DNA of 64,000 bases from Thalassobacillus sp043497085 (GTDB lineage: Bacteria > Bacillota > Bacilli > Bacillales > Halobacillaceae), in NCBI GenBank assembly GCA_043497085.1, contig JBIEKI010000002.1; one strand, written 5' to 3'. The notes beneath the pieces were generated by a model, which had not been told where the DNA came from, ran no database searches, and saw nothing but the letters and a program-made list of their open reading frames with translations. Position 1 is the first letter of the stretch, and the number at the start of each line of letters is the position of its first letter. The translations under genes were made by a program, and so were the position numbers. Positions 7,521 to 16,742 of the stretch are shown one piece after another.

Positions 7521-8624
7521 TTGACTATTGATATCGTATGCCAGGGATGCGGCGTGAAAATCCAGACGGAACAACCTGATCAGCCAGGATATGCTCCCGC
7601 TTCCGCTTTAGAAAGGGAAGAAGTGATTTGCAAGCGGTGCTTTCGATTGAAAAATTATAACGAGGTACAGGATGTACCATACCAGGATGACGATTTCTTA
7701 CAGATGTTGCACCAAATATCCGAAACTGACAGCCTAATTGTCAATTTGATTGATATTTTTGATTTCAACGGAAGTTTCATACCCGGGCTGGCACGTTTAA
7801 CAGGGAACAACCCTATTTTATTAGTTGGTAATAAAATGGACGTGCTTCCAAAGTCAGTCAATCATAATAAAGTGAGACAATGGCTTCGTAGGTCTTGTAA
7901 AGAATTAGGGATGAAAGTAGAAGATGTTCAATTGATTTCAGCTGCTAAAGGCCAGGGGATAGAAGAGCTGTCAGCAGTCATCGATCGAATGAGAAAAGGA
8001 AGGGATGTCTATATTGTAGGCACGACTAATGTAGGAAAGTCTACCTTTATCAATCGTTTGATCAGTCGTACGTATGGAGTGAGTGATGCAATTACTACTT
8101 CTTATTTCCCTGGAACGACTCTGGGTTTTATCGATATTCCCCTTGATGATGAGTCATCACTATTCGATACCCCGGGAGTAATTCACCGTCACCAGATCGC
8201 TCATTATGTTTCTGATAAAGATTTGAAACTGATTACACCAAAAAAAGAAATCAAGCCCATGGTCTTTCAGCTTAATAATAAACAAACACTTTTCTTAGGT
8301 GGGCTGGCACGGATGGACTTTGAAGAAGGAGAACGGAGCTCGTTCATTTGCTATGTGTCTAATGACTTGCCTATCCATCGAACTAAGTTGGAAAACGCGG
8401 ATGAATTATATAAAAATCACATAGGAGAACTTTTGTCACCTCCCGATGAAACAACTCTCGAGCGATTACCTGAATGGAAGACCACTTCATTTAGAATAGG
8501 GAATGATAAAACGGATATCGTAATTTCCGGACTGGGATGGATTACTGTGCCAGAGGGTTCTGTATCAGTGACGATACATGCCCCTCAAGGGGTAAAAGTA
8601 TCCTTGAGAGAATCTTTAATATAA
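7521..8624 (+). CDS. yqeH: Ribosome biogenesis GTPase YqeH (circularly permuted)
   Basis: This GTPase is needed for 30S subunit assembly. An N-terminal treble-clef zinc finger uses CQGC (7-10) and CKRC (37-40). The GTPase motifs are in permuted order: G4 NKMD at 104-107, G5-like SAAKG near 140, then G1 GTTNVGKS at 167-174 and G3 DTPG near 215. A C-terminal domain follows. The start is a TTG at 7521 behind GGGAGGA. At 367 residues it has the normal length. Confidence 0.95.
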   Translation: MTIDIVCQGCGVKIQTEQPDQPGYAPASALEREEVICKRCFRLKNYNEVQDVPYQDDDFLQMLHQISETDSLIVNLIDIFDFNGSFIPGLARLTGNNPILLVGNKMDVLPKSVNHNKVRQWLRRSCKELGMKVEDVQLISAAKGQGIEELSAVIDRMRKGRDVYIVGTTNVGKSTFINRLISRTYGVSDAITTSYFPGTTLGFIDIPLDDESSLFDTPGVIHRHQIAHYVSDKDLKLITPKKEIKPMVFQLNNKQTLFLGGLARMDFEEGERSSFICYVSNDLPIHRTKLENADELYKNHIGELLSPPDETTLERLPEWKTTSFRIGNDKTDIVISGLGWITVPEGSVSVTIHAPQGVKVSLRESLI

Positions 8625-8640
8625 TAAGGGATGTGGAATA

Positions 8641-9474
8641 ATGAAACTAGGTTTGATCGGAAACCCTATCAAGCACTCATTATCACCCTGGATCCATAAT
8701 CAATTATTGAACCAAGCAAATATTTCAGGGGAGTATAATTTGTATGAGATGGAACCTGGCAGCTTTGCCGAACAGATGGAACTCTTGAGAAAAGAAAGCC
8801 TGGCAGGGTTCAATGTAACGGTACCTTTCAAGCAAAAGATCATGAAGGAACTGGACGCCGTGGATGAACAAGCAGAATTAATTGGTGCAGTAAACACTGT
8901 CAAAATCGAGGATGGTCAGTGGACAGGATTTAATACTGATGGAAAAGGATTTCTGAATTCTTTACGTGTCAAATACCCGGATATTTGCAACGCTGACTGT
9001 AAGGTATTAATACTTGGGGCAGGTGGTGCCGCAAAAGGTATTTTTCACACCTTGGTACATGCAGGTTTCGAAAATATTGACATTGCGAATCGTACAACAG
9101 ATCGTGTGAAAGAAATGACGAAAAATAATGATACATCTAATGGAGCTGGAATTATTACGCTTGCAGAGGCGGAACAGCGGGTTGCTGATTATGATTTAAT
9201 TATTCAAACCACCACTGTAGGAATGAAACCTCATGTAGAACAGCAAATCATTTCTCTTAACAATATCCGGGAAGGTACAGTGGTCAGTGACATTGTTTAT
9301 CAGCCATTAATGACAGCCTTTTTGCAGCAAGCAGCTGAAAACGGGGCAAGAATTCATCAAGGCCATGAAATGCTTCTTTATCAAGCGGTGTATGCCTTTG
9401 AAATATGGACAGGGACCTCTCTGGATGAACACGGACTACTAGAAGCACTTGAAGCACAATTGAAAGGAGCATAA
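8641..9474 (+). CDS. aroE: Shikimate dehydrogenase (NADP+)
   Basis: This enzyme reduces 3-dehydroshikimate to shikimate in aromatic amino acid synthesis. The 277-residue protein shows the substrate-binding N-terminus (GNPIKHSLSPWIHN), the catalytic lysine in FNVTVPFKQK (near 65), the NTDG motif near 100 and the Rossmann GAGGAAKG near 127. The C-terminus has the expected GHEMLLYQA. It lies in the usual yqeH-aroE-yhbY order. Confidence 0.96.
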   Translation: MKLGLIGNPIKHSLSPWIHNQLLNQANISGEYNLYEMEPGSFAEQMELLRKESLAGFNVTVPFKQKIMKELDAVDEQAELIGAVNTVKIEDGQWTGFNTDGKGFLNSLRVKYPDICNADCKVLILGAGGAAKGIFHTLVHAGFENIDIANRTTDRVKEMTKNNDTSNGAGIITLAEAEQRVADYDLIIQTTTVGMKPHVEQQIISLNNIREGTVVSDIVYQPLMTAFLQQAAENGARIHQGHEMLLYQAVYAFEIWTGTSLDEHGLLEALEAQLKGA

Positions 9475-9478
9475 ATCC

Positions 9479-9769
9479 ATGCTTACAGGAAAACAAAAGC
9501 GTTATTTACGCGCTCAAGCTCATCACATGAATCCGATTTTTCAAGTCGGGAAAACCGGTGTCAATGAAAATATGATTGCTCAAATTGACGACGCTCTCGA
9601 AAAAAGAGAACTGCTTAAAGTCAGCGTCCTTCAAAATTGTATGGAGGATAAAAATGAAGTGGCAGAAGAATTAGTGCAAGGCACTGGTTCGGAACTTGTG
9701 CAAGTCATCGGTAATACGATTGTGTTATATAAGGAATCAGAAGAAAACAAACAAATTGAGCTTCCTTAA
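9479..9769 (+). CDS. yhbY: YhbY/CRS1 RNA-binding protein (YqeI)
   Basis: This 96-residue single CRM-domain protein carries the KQKRYLRAQAHHMNPIFQVG start and the conserved GxxG loop (GKTGVNE). YhbY-type proteins bind pre-50S ribosomal particles. AAAGGAG lies ten bases before the ATG, four bases after aroE, so the genes are cotranscribed. Confidence 0.95.
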   Translation: MLTGKQKRYLRAQAHHMNPIFQVGKTGVNENMIAQIDDALEKRELLKVSVLQNCMEDKNEVAEELVQGTGSELVQVIGNTIVLYKESEENKQIELP

Positions 9770-9784
9770 TAAGGGGAGAGTTAT

Positions 9785-10351
9785 ATGAAGCGTGTTGGAA
9801 TTTTAGGCGGAACCTTTGATCCTCCTCATCTCGGTCATTTGATCATTGCCGAAGAGGTTTATCAAAACTTGAACCTGGATGAGATTTGGTTCATCCCATC
9901 GAACCAGCCGCCCCATAAAGCAAATGCCAATGCAGACAATCAAGATCGGCTGGAGATGGTGAAAGCTGCCGTGGCTGGCAATGACCATTTTTCTATTAAT
10001 GATATTGAATTACGTAGAACTGGTAAATCCTATACCCATGAGACCATTAGCCAACTGAAACAAAGGCACCCGGATATATCGTTTTATTTTATTATCGGAG
10101 GAGACATGGTAGAATATTTGCCAAAGTGGCATGCTATCGATAAACTGGTAGAACTTGTTCAGTTTGTGGGAGTGAAGCGTAGCGGATATCCATTAATCAG
10201 CCCTTATCCCATTAAAGAAGTCGAGATTCCAGTGATCGAAATATCTTCAACCATGATAAGGGAACGTTTAGGACAGGGGCAGGAAATCAAGTATTTAGCG
10301 CCCGATGCTGTGATTGAATATATAAAGGAGCATCGATTATATGAAGCTTGA
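9785..10351 (+). CDS. nadD: Nicotinate-nucleotide adenylyltransferase
   Basis: NadD adenylates nicotinate mononucleotide to deamido-NAD, the penultimate step of NAD synthesis. The 188-residue protein has the nucleotidyltransferase signature GGTFDPPHLGHL (residues 8-19, HxGH) and the ISSTMIRERL motif near 153. The ATG has GGGGAGAG upstream, and the end overlaps yqeK by 11 bases. Confidence 0.96.
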   Translation: MKRVGILGGTFDPPHLGHLIIAEEVYQNLNLDEIWFIPSNQPPHKANANADNQDRLEMVKAAVAGNDHFSINDIELRRTGKSYTHETISQLKQRHPDISFYFIIGGDMVEYLPKWHAIDKLVELVQFVGVKRSGYPLISPYPIKEVEIPVIEISSTMIRERLGQGQEIKYLAPDAVIEYIKEHRLYEA

Positions 10352-10919
10352 CCGTGATACGGCACTAGAACTTGTAAAAGCTAAACTAAAGAAAGAACGT
10401 TTTGAGCATACCATCCGGGTGACAGATACTGCAGTAAAACTTGCGGAAATGTATGGTGCTGATGTGGAGAAAGCCGAGCGAGCTGCAATTTTACACGATT
10501 ATGCCAAGTATCGAAATAGAGAAGAAATGAAGCGGTGGATCAAATCCGATCCTCGTCTGCCGAAGGATTTATTACACTACCATCATGAATTGTGGCATGG
10601 ACCCGTTGGGGCAGTGATACTTGAAAAAGAAGCAGGTCTTGATGATACAGAAGTCGCTGCTGCCATTGCTTGCCATACAACTGGTAAAGCAAATATGAAC
10701 GTATTAGAGAAAGTTATTTTTCTCGCGGATTATATTGAGCCGGGAAGAAAGTTTCCAGGTATTGACGAGGTACGTGACACTGCAAATGAAGATCTTGATA
10801 AAGCATGTCTTCAGGCTGCACATAATACGATTTTCTTCTTAATGTCCAAAGGACAAAAAGTTTATCCGGATACACTGCACAACTATAATCATTTAATAAA
10901 TACAATCACCCGTAAATGA
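10341..10919 (+). CDS. yqeK: HD-domain symmetrical Ap4A hydrolase YqeK
   Basis: This 192-residue HD-superfamily metalloenzyme has the metal ligands in ERFEHTIRVTDTA, the HD pair in ILHDYAKYR (about 50-58), HYHHELWHG and ACHTTG. YqeK proteins hydrolyse Ap4A to two ADP, clearing an alarmone-like dinucleotide. The overlap with nadD and a GGAG site inside nadD indicate translational coupling. Confidence 0.93.
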   Translation: MKLDRDTALELVKAKLKKERFEHTIRVTDTAVKLAEMYGADVEKAERAAILHDYAKYRNREEMKRWIKSDPRLPKDLLHYHHELWHGPVGAVILEKEAGLDDTEVAAAIACHTTGKANMNVLEKVIFLADYIEPGRKFPGIDEVRDTANEDLDKACLQAAHNTIFFLMSKGQKVYPDTLHNYNHLINTITRK

Positions 10920-10934
10920 AATGGAGGGATTTGA

Positions 10935-11282
10935 ATGGATAGTAAAGAATTGATGAAACTTGCTGCACAAGCATGTGATGATAAACGTGCGGAAGATATT
11001 GTGGTATTGGATATGGCAGAGGTATCTCTTATCGCCGATTACTTTTTGATTTGTGAAGGATCCAATGAACGCCAGGTTCAAGCTATCGCGCGTGAAGTAA
11101 AAGAAAAGGCGGAAGAAGCAGGGTTATCTGTTACAAGAATTGAAGGATTTGAACAAGCGCGTTGGATCCTTGTGGACTTAAACGGGGTTATCTGCCATAT
11201 TTTCCATAAAGACGAGCGAAATTATTATAATCTGGAACGGTTATGGGGAGACGCTCCTACCTTAGCGGTTGAAAGTGTCTGA
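10935..11282 (+). CDS. rsfS: Ribosomal silencing factor RsfS (YqeL)
   Basis: The 115-residue protein binds L14 (uL14) and blocks joining of the ribosomal subunits when nutrients run low. Family motifs seen are DIVVLDMAEVSLIADYFLI (about 20-38), SNERQVQAIA and the end segment RNYYNLERLWGDA. GGAGGGA lies before the ATG. Its stop is directly adjacent to the next frame. Confidence 0.96.
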   Translation: MDSKELMKLAAQACDDKRAEDIVVLDMAEVSLIADYFLICEGSNERQVQAIAREVKEKAEEAGLSVTRIEGFEQARWILVDLNGVICHIFHKDERNYYNLERLWGDAPTLAVESV

Positions 11283-12020
11283 GTGCCCATGACTTATGGA
11301 GAGATGGCATTCGTTTATGATCTTTTGATGCAGGACGTGCCATATGAGGAGTGGGTTTCTTTTACAGAAGACCACTCCTCAGGAAAAAATATTTTAGATA
11401 TGGGATGCGGCACTGGAGAAATTACTATTCGTCTCGCTGAAAAGGGGTATCAAATGACTGGTGTCGACTTTTCAGAGGATATGCTTTCTATAGCTAACGA
11501 CAAGACACCTCCTCATGTAAGTATTCACTGGCTTCAACAAGATATCCGAAATTTAGCCGGTTTAACAGACTTTGATACCGTTATCAGTTATTTTGACGTC
11601 CTTAACTACATTACATCTCTGGATGATTTAAAGGGCGTCTTCAAGCAAACCTTCGATGTTCTAAAACCGGGCGGCACTTTTATTTTTGATGTGCACTCGC
11701 TCGTTCATTTACAAGACAATATGGCTGGAGAAACCTTTGCAGAGGTTTACGATGAAACGACCTATATTTGGTTTTGCGAACCTGGGGAACAAACAGAAAC
11801 CTTTGTGCATGACTTGACCTTTTTTGTACAAAAACCCGATGGTTCTTACAATCGGTTTGATGAATATCATACCCAGCGTGGATATAGGATAGATCTTTTG
11901 AAAAAAGAGTTGAATTCTGCAGGTTTTGTTATCACGGCGGTTTATGCTGATCTAAAGCGGGAACCGGTACATAATGATGAAGAGGGAAATCGTTTGTTTT
12001 TTATATGTAAAAGAAAATGA
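11283..12020 (+). CDS. yqeM: SAM-dependent methyltransferase YqeM (class I)
   Basis: The SAM-binding motif LDMGCGTGEIT lies near residue 40 and a post-I acidic residue in MTGVDFSEDML near 63. A C-terminal region rich in aromatic residues is typical of YqeM. The substrate is unknown. The longest frame uses a GTG touching the rsfS stop, with an ATG two codons later as an equally good start; neither has a strong Shine-Dalgarno. It is the last gene of the yqeG operon and is followed by a terminator. Confidence 0.9.
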   Translation: MPMTYGEMAFVYDLLMQDVPYEEWVSFTEDHSSGKNILDMGCGTGEITIRLAEKGYQMTGVDFSEDMLSIANDKTPPHVSIHWLQQDIRNLAGLTDFDTVISYFDVLNYITSLDDLKGVFKQTFDVLKPGGTFIFDVHSLVHLQDNMAGETFAEVYDETTYIWFCEPGEQTETFVHDLTFFVQKPDGSYNRFDEYHTQRGYRIDLLKKELNSAGFVITAVYADLKREPVHNDEEGNRLFFICKRK

Positions 12021-12055
12021 ATCACAGGAGATGGCAGCTGTCTCCTGTGATTTTT
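12021..12055 (+). terminator. Terminator after yqeM
   Basis: ATCACAGGAGA and its inverted copy surround a nine-base loop, followed by TTTTT. The hairpin begins at the base after the yqeM stop. Confidence 0.9.
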
Positions 12056-12108
12056 AAATTTCCACTATGCATCTGGTAATGCTTGAGGTAATATAATATA
12101 CATAGATT

Positions 12109-12921
12109 TCAATCCTGCTTCAACATTAATTTATCCGCTTTATGCTTCTTCTGAGTAGCCTGGAACATTTCCTCAAATAAATCGCCGATATTTTGTTCTA
12201 ACGCGACCAAGCCTTCTCCGGTCACCCCACCTTTAACACTTACCTTTTTCCTTAACGTCTCCAGTGTATAATGATTTTTTGCAAGTAAACTTCCATACCC
12301 AATCAGCATTTCTGTAGTTAATTCTGTCGCTATTTCCTCAGGCAATCCAGCTACCTCCCTGGCAGCTTTAATCCACCGCTCCATCAAAAAGCTTATAAAA
12401 GCAGGACCACACGAAACAATATCTGAACAAACTCTGATGTATGGTTCCTCAATTTCTATTGGTCGTGAAATGAATTTAAATGTTTGCTTTAATAAAGCTT
12501 TCATTTCAGGCTGGACAGACTCTCCAAAACTCATCAACGTCGTCCCTGAGAAAGATCGATTTGTTATCGAAGGGACAATTCTGGCTACCTGGCACGGCAG
12601 GGCTTTTTCTAATTCATCTACTCCCACGGGACTGGTAATAGAAATTACACACTGACTATTTCTAATATGAGGTTTTATTTCTGCAAATAATTCTTTCATA
12701 TCGTGCGGCTTCACACACAGCATGATGATGTCCGATTCAACGATTAAGTCACCTAATTCTTTTTTTATTCCAAGACGAGGATGTCTTTGTTTGAGTTCAT
12801 AAGCTTTCTCTAATGAACGGTTTGTCACGATCATTTCGTTTGCTTCCAGTGATCCGCTTTCAATCAATGATTCAATGACAATCGTTCCCATGTTTCCGGT
12901 CCCAATAACTCCCCAAATCAT
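12109..12921 (-). CDS. comER: ComER, pyrroline-5-carboxylate reductase-like protein
   Basis: The 270-residue protein has an N-terminal Rossmann motif GVIGTGNMGT (residues 4-13), SITSPVG and the C-terminal dimerisation helices of the ProC family (GPAFISFLMERW; SVKGGVTGEGL). It is encoded divergently from comEA, the position and orientation of comER in B. subtilis. ComER is not needed for DNA uptake and has been linked to sporulation and biofilm entry. AAAGGAGGT gives a clear ATG at 12921. Confidence 0.93.
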   Translation of the reverse strand: MIWGVIGTGNMGTIVIESLIESGSLEANEMIVTNRSLEKAYELKQRHPRLGIKKELGDLIVESDIIMLCVKPHDMKELFAEIKPHIRNSQCVISITSPVGVDELEKALPCQVARIVPSITNRSFSGTTLMSFGESVQPEMKALLKQTFKFISRPIEIEEPYIRVCSDIVSCGPAFISFLMERWIKAAREVAGLPEEIATELTTEMLIGYGSLLAKNHYTLETLRKKVSVKGGVTGEGLVALEQNIGDLFEEMFQATQKKHKADKLMLKQD

Positions 12922-13000
12922 GTTATACCTCCTTTGTATTATCTATTATTTCATCTATATGAACTTAGCTCGGATTATAGGAAAGGATGTGTTTGATTAT

Positions 13001-13576
13001 ATGTATTGGATTAAAAAATATGCCTGGATGGCTGTGGCTGTTGCAGTCGTTATCTGGATGTTGGTGGGAGAAGAAAAAAAGGAAGATGATTTCGCAGTCT
13101 CCCATTCACTTGAAGAATCCTCTCCACAAACACCCGACAGTAAAACCTCTATAGAACATGAAAATATAGTCGTTGATGTCAAGGGGGCAGTTGTAAAACC
13201 TGGGGTATATGAACTGTCGGCAGGCAGCCGTGTCGCAGATGCGATACAGATGGCTGGAGGAATGAGAAAAGAGGCCGATCCAACCTCGGTAAACCTTGCT
13301 CAGCGATTGATTGATGAAATGATGATCATCGTAAATAGTTACGGAAATTTAAAAGAAGAAGGAAGTGAGAGCGTTACAGATGACAAAATCAGAATCAATT
13401 ATGCAGATGTAAATGAGATTCAACAATTGAATGGAATTGGAGAGTCAAAAGCAAAAGCCATTGTTCAGCATCGTGAAGAAAATGGCCTGTTCCAAACCAT
13501 GGATGATTTGTTGGATGTTAGTGGGATAGGCGAAAAGACCTTGGAGAATATAGGGGATTCGATTCAGATTCCGTAG
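13001..13576 (+). CDS. comEA: ComEA, DNA receptor of the competence uptake machinery
   Basis: ComEA is a membrane-anchored double-stranded DNA receptor. The protein has one N-terminal membrane helix (about 7-22), an acidic linker, a SLBB-like domain with VDVKGAVVKPGVYEL (about 52-66), and a C-terminal double helix-hairpin-helix DNA-binding domain (INYADVNEIQQLNGIGESKA; LLDVSGIGEKTLENIG). The longest frame extends 42 codons upstream into the comER gene. The ATG at 13001, with GGAAAGGATG about ten bases before it and directly ahead of the membrane helix, is preferred. Confidence 0.93.
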   Translation: MYWIKKYAWMAVAVAVVIWMLVGEEKKEDDFAVSHSLEESSPQTPDSKTSIEHENIVVDVKGAVVKPGVYELSAGSRVADAIQMAGGMRKEADPTSVNLAQRLIDEMMIIVNSYGNLKEEGSESVTDDKIRINYADVNEIQQLNGIGESKAKAIVQHREENGLFQTMDDLLDVSGIGEKTLENIGDSIQIP

Positions 13577-13643
13577 TTTATTGACGAAAAAATCCCACCA
13601 ATGTAAACTTATTTTAAAACCTAGAAAAGGGGACCTATACATA

Positions 13644-14111
13644 ATGGAGCGTATATCATGGGACCAATATTTTATGGCTCAAAGTCATTTGCTGAAAATG
13701 AGGAGTACGTGTGAACGTCTCGCTGTCGGCGCTACAATTGTAAGAGATAAGCGGATGATTGCAGGCGGTTATAACGGAAGCGTATCAGGTGGCGTGCATT
13801 GTATCGATGAAGGGTGTTATGTCATCGATGGGCATTGTGTCCGGACCATCCACGCTGAAATGAACGCCCTATTACAATGTGCTAAATTCGGAGTAGCTAC
13901 AGAAGGTGCTGAGATATATGTGACACACTTTCCTTGTCTTCATTGCTGCAAAGCAATTATCCAGGCGGGTATTACAGCTGTCTATTATCATGCTGATTAT
14001 CGCAACCATCCCTATGCCATTGAGTTATTCCGTGAGGCAGGCGTGAAAACGGAGAAAGTTGAATTGAAAGAATGGCCACTTGATCCGTTGGCAGATAAAA
14101 AAGAGGTATAA
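13644..14111 (+). CDS. comEB: ComEB, dCMP deaminase-family protein
   Basis: The 155-residue zinc deaminase has the HAEMNAL motif (catalytic Glu) and FPCLHCCKAI (zinc cysteines). A start at 13644 gives MERISWDQYFMAQSHLL, the canonical N-terminus, and AAAAGGGGA is well placed. A longer frame from 13581 is not supported. ComEB is annotated as dCMP deaminase and is reported to help place ComGA at the cell pole. It sits between comEA and comEC as usual. Confidence 0.94.
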   Translation: MERISWDQYFMAQSHLLKMRSTCERLAVGATIVRDKRMIAGGYNGSVSGGVHCIDEGCYVIDGHCVRTIHAEMNALLQCAKFGVATEGAEIYVTHFPCLHCCKAIIQAGITAVYYHADYRNHPYAIELFREAGVKTEKVELKEWPLDPLADKKEV

Positions 14112-14113
14112 AG

Positions 14114-16408
14114 ATGCGGGGATACTGGCACATCCTTGCGGTTGCTTTCGTGTTGGGAGGCCTAACTTTTTCTTCCTGGCAGGAAGGCACCGCGATTATT
14201 TATATAACGCTGCTAGTGGTATCACTTTTTAAAATGAAGCCGTCTAAGTATATGATGATAATGATAGGCAGCTTCTACCTGCTTGGAAGTTTGATTGTTG
14301 CCAAAGATCCTCCTTTACCTGAAAATACTGGTGCTGTCATAACAGGAAAATTGGTGACGATACCAAAAGAAACAGATAATTCGATTGAAGTTGTAATGAA
14401 AGTAGCAGATTCAGATCAAAAAATTTTATTGACTGCCTTCCTTGAAAATCCCTCCATTCCTATCACTTCTATTACTGATGACTGGCAACATGGTGCTGTA
14501 TGCCAGGTCCAGTCCCCTGTTTCACTCCCTCCATCAGCAACAAACCCCGGTGAATTTGATTATCGTGACTACCTGAGAAACAAAGGAATTACCTCCCAAA
14601 TCATCATTAATGAAACGACACAAATGACTTGTCGTGGCAGCTCGTGGCTAGCCTCTTTGTACGAACAAAGAAAGAAGCTGCTTACGGAATATGAAGAAAA
14701 CCTACCGGATGATGCTTTTGCCTGGTTGAAGGGGTTAGTGTTTGGAGATACGGATGATTTAGATAAAATGAATATTGACTTATTCCGAAGGTGGAACCTT
14801 TCTCACTTACTTGCCATTTCAGGTTTGCATATCGGATTGATGATTGGGTTATTTCTCTTTGTTTTTTATCGCTCAGGGATAATAACGGTTGAAAAAAGCT
14901 TCTGGGTCCTATTACTCTTTTTGCCATTATATGCACTGTTTGCAGGTGGGGCTCCTTCTGTATTGAGGGCTGTCACAATGGCATTGCTGGGTATGCTAAT
15001 AATAAAACTAAAGCTCCAGATACGTATTTTGGATGTGTTAAGCTTATTGATGATAAGTTTTCTGATCGTAAATCCTTTTTATTTCTATCACCTTGGCTTT
15101 CAATTTTCTTTCCTTGTAACGTTCGCTATCGTTCTTTCTAATACCTGGTTTAAGCGAACAGCTTCAAAATTGTTTTTGCTTTTACAGGTCAGTCTTTTGA
15201 GTCAATTGATCATTTTGCCTTTGCAACTTTTCAACTTCTACCAATTTAATCCTCTTTCTGTCTTCATCAATTTAGTTTACGTGCCCTATTTTTCCTTCTT
15301 TGTCATTCCGTTTATGGTTTTCTTAAGTCTCTTTACACTTTTCGTTCCTGGTTTAGCTTTTATAGGAGCCGAAATTTTTCTTGTTATTCATGGCTTTTCC
15401 CTGGCAGTCCTGCGGCATGTAGATGCTTATTTATATTATCCCTGGGTAATTGGTAAAATAACACCATTGTTCGGAATCGGGTATTATATGTTATTAGGGT
15501 TTATGATGGCAAGGCTTGAAAAAGGAGAGGAAAGGAAAGCTTTTTATGCAGCTATCCTGGTTGTATCCGTGTTAATGTTATATTCGCTGAAACCCTATTT
15601 AAGTAAAGAGGGTACCATAACCATGCTGGATATAGGGCAAGGGGACAGTATTGTCGTTGAACTGCCTTATCGTAAAGGTGTGTTCCTGATTGATGCAGCC
15701 GGACCTTCTTCTTTTTCTAAAAATCAAAAGAGAATTGCTGAGAATATTATTGGACCGTTTCTTCATGCAAAAGGAATTAGTGAGATAGATGCCATTTTTT
15801 TAAGCCATGAAGATTCCGATCATATTGGAAGCGCCCCATATGTAATTGAACAATTTCATGTAAAGAAGCTGGTAACCAGTATATATTTTCAGTTCTCTGA
15901 TGAATTACAAGCAAAAGTTTCAGAAGCAGAGCTTCCTGTCGTCCAAGTAAAAGGTGGGGAGAAACTTATTTTAAACGGCCAAAGCTTCGGTGTTTTAAAT
16001 CCTGTGAAGGACTTTGCAGATACAAATGATAATTCTTTAGTGATGCAAGCTTCATTTGGTGCTAATACGTGGCTGTTTACTGGGGACATCTCAGTTGAGG
16101 TGGAAGACGAACTTCTCGATGTTTTTCCCGGTCTTCAGATCGATGTGTTGAAAGTTGCCCACCATGGTAGCAATACTTCATCGTCGCAAAAATTTCTGAA
16201 AAGTCTTAATGTGAAGATGGCACTTATATCATCCGGAAGAAATAATCGTTATGGTCATCCTCATCAGACAATAATTGAGACGTTGGGACAGCAGGATATA
16301 AGCATATTAAGAACAGACCTGCAAGGAGCCATCCAATACAAATACACAGAGGATGATGGTACATTTTATGCCTATTATCCGTACGACAATGAGGAACAGA
16401 ATCAATAA
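14114..16408 (+). CDS. comEC: ComEC/Rec2, DNA uptake channel protein
   Basis: The 764-residue polytopic membrane protein carries single-stranded DNA into the cytosol. After N-terminal helices and an OB-like region, the Competence domain spans about residues 200-470 (RRWNLSHLLAISGLHIGLM). A C-terminal metallo-beta-lactamase-like domain has HEDSDHIGS (about 564) and KVAHHGSNTSSS (about 680), a probable nuclease. The ATG at 14114 follows AAGAGG and lies two bases after comEB. No frame disruption is seen, so the uptake gene set here looks intact. Confidence 0.95.
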   Translation: MRGYWHILAVAFVLGGLTFSSWQEGTAIIYITLLVVSLFKMKPSKYMMIMIGSFYLLGSLIVAKDPPLPENTGAVITGKLVTIPKETDNSIEVVMKVADSDQKILLTAFLENPSIPITSITDDWQHGAVCQVQSPVSLPPSATNPGEFDYRDYLRNKGITSQIIINETTQMTCRGSSWLASLYEQRKKLLTEYEENLPDDAFAWLKGLVFGDTDDLDKMNIDLFRRWNLSHLLAISGLHIGLMIGLFLFVFYRSGIITVEKSFWVLLLFLPLYALFAGGAPSVLRAVTMALLGMLIIKLKLQIRILDVLSLLMISFLIVNPFYFYHLGFQFSFLVTFAIVLSNTWFKRTASKLFLLLQVSLLSQLIILPLQLFNFYQFNPLSVFINLVYVPYFSFFVIPFMVFLSLFTLFVPGLAFIGAEIFLVIHGFSLAVLRHVDAYLYYPWVIGKITPLFGIGYYMLLGFMMARLEKGEERKAFYAAILVVSVLMLYSLKPYLSKEGTITMLDIGQGDSIVVELPYRKGVFLIDAAGPSSFSKNQKRIAENIIGPFLHAKGISEIDAIFLSHEDSDHIGSAPYVIEQFHVKKLVTSIYFQFSDELQAKVSEAELPVVQVKGGEKLILNGQSFGVLNPVKDFADTNDNSLVMQASFGANTWLFTGDISVEVEDELLDVFPGLQIDVLKVAHHGSNTSSSQKFLKSLNVKMALISSGRNNRYGHPHQTIIETLGQQDISILRTDLQGAIQYKYTEDDGTFYAYYPYDNEEQNQ

Positions 16409-16426
16409 CTTCACCAAAATAAAAAA

Positions 16427-16445
16427 GGCCGCTTTACCAGCAGCC
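16427..16445 (-). terminator. Terminator of yqzM
   Basis: On the minus strand GGCTGC and GCGGCC form a short stem with one wobble pair, followed by a TTTTTTATTTT run. It lies between the convergent comEC and yqzM and may serve only yqzM. Confidence 0.6.
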
Positions 16446-16462
16446 TACTTACGTAATGGAAA

Positions 16463-16597
16463 TTATGATCCGATTACACTCACGACGACACCGACGAAGA
16501 ATATAATGAAAAAGAACAAGAACGAGAAAATGAACCCTTTACCTGAGTCAATGACGTCATTATTTTTTGATTGAATATTTTTTTTGAATTCGTTCAC
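16463..16597 (-). CDS. yqzM: YqzM small membrane protein
   Basis: This 44-residue frame begins at a GTG with AGGAGGGG five bases upstream. It reads MNEFKKNIQSKNNDVIDSG, then a single hydrophobic helix rich in Phe and Val, and ends in IGS. Length, polar N-terminus, DSG turn and single helix match B. subtilis YqzM, which lies in the same place after comEC. The function is unknown; it is a probable single-pass membrane peptide. Confidence 0.85.
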   Translation of the reverse strand: MNEFKKNIQSKNNDVIDSGKGFIFSFLFFFIIFFVGVVVSVIGS

Positions 16598-16742
16598 TTT
16601 TACCCCTCCTATATACCTGTGTTTTAGTATAAGTGATACACACGTAAAAATCCAGATTCAATACCAATTAAATAAAAAAACTATCCATTTTTTTGTTTGC
16701 CTGTGTTAGCAAGAGTTGTCATCTATAGTTTGCGTCCTTTTG

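Noticed and set aside
12875..13000. 42-codon N-terminal extension of ComEA
   Set aside because: It lies in the comER-comEA promoter region and inside the comER start. The ATG at 13001 directly before the membrane helix has a ribosome binding site.
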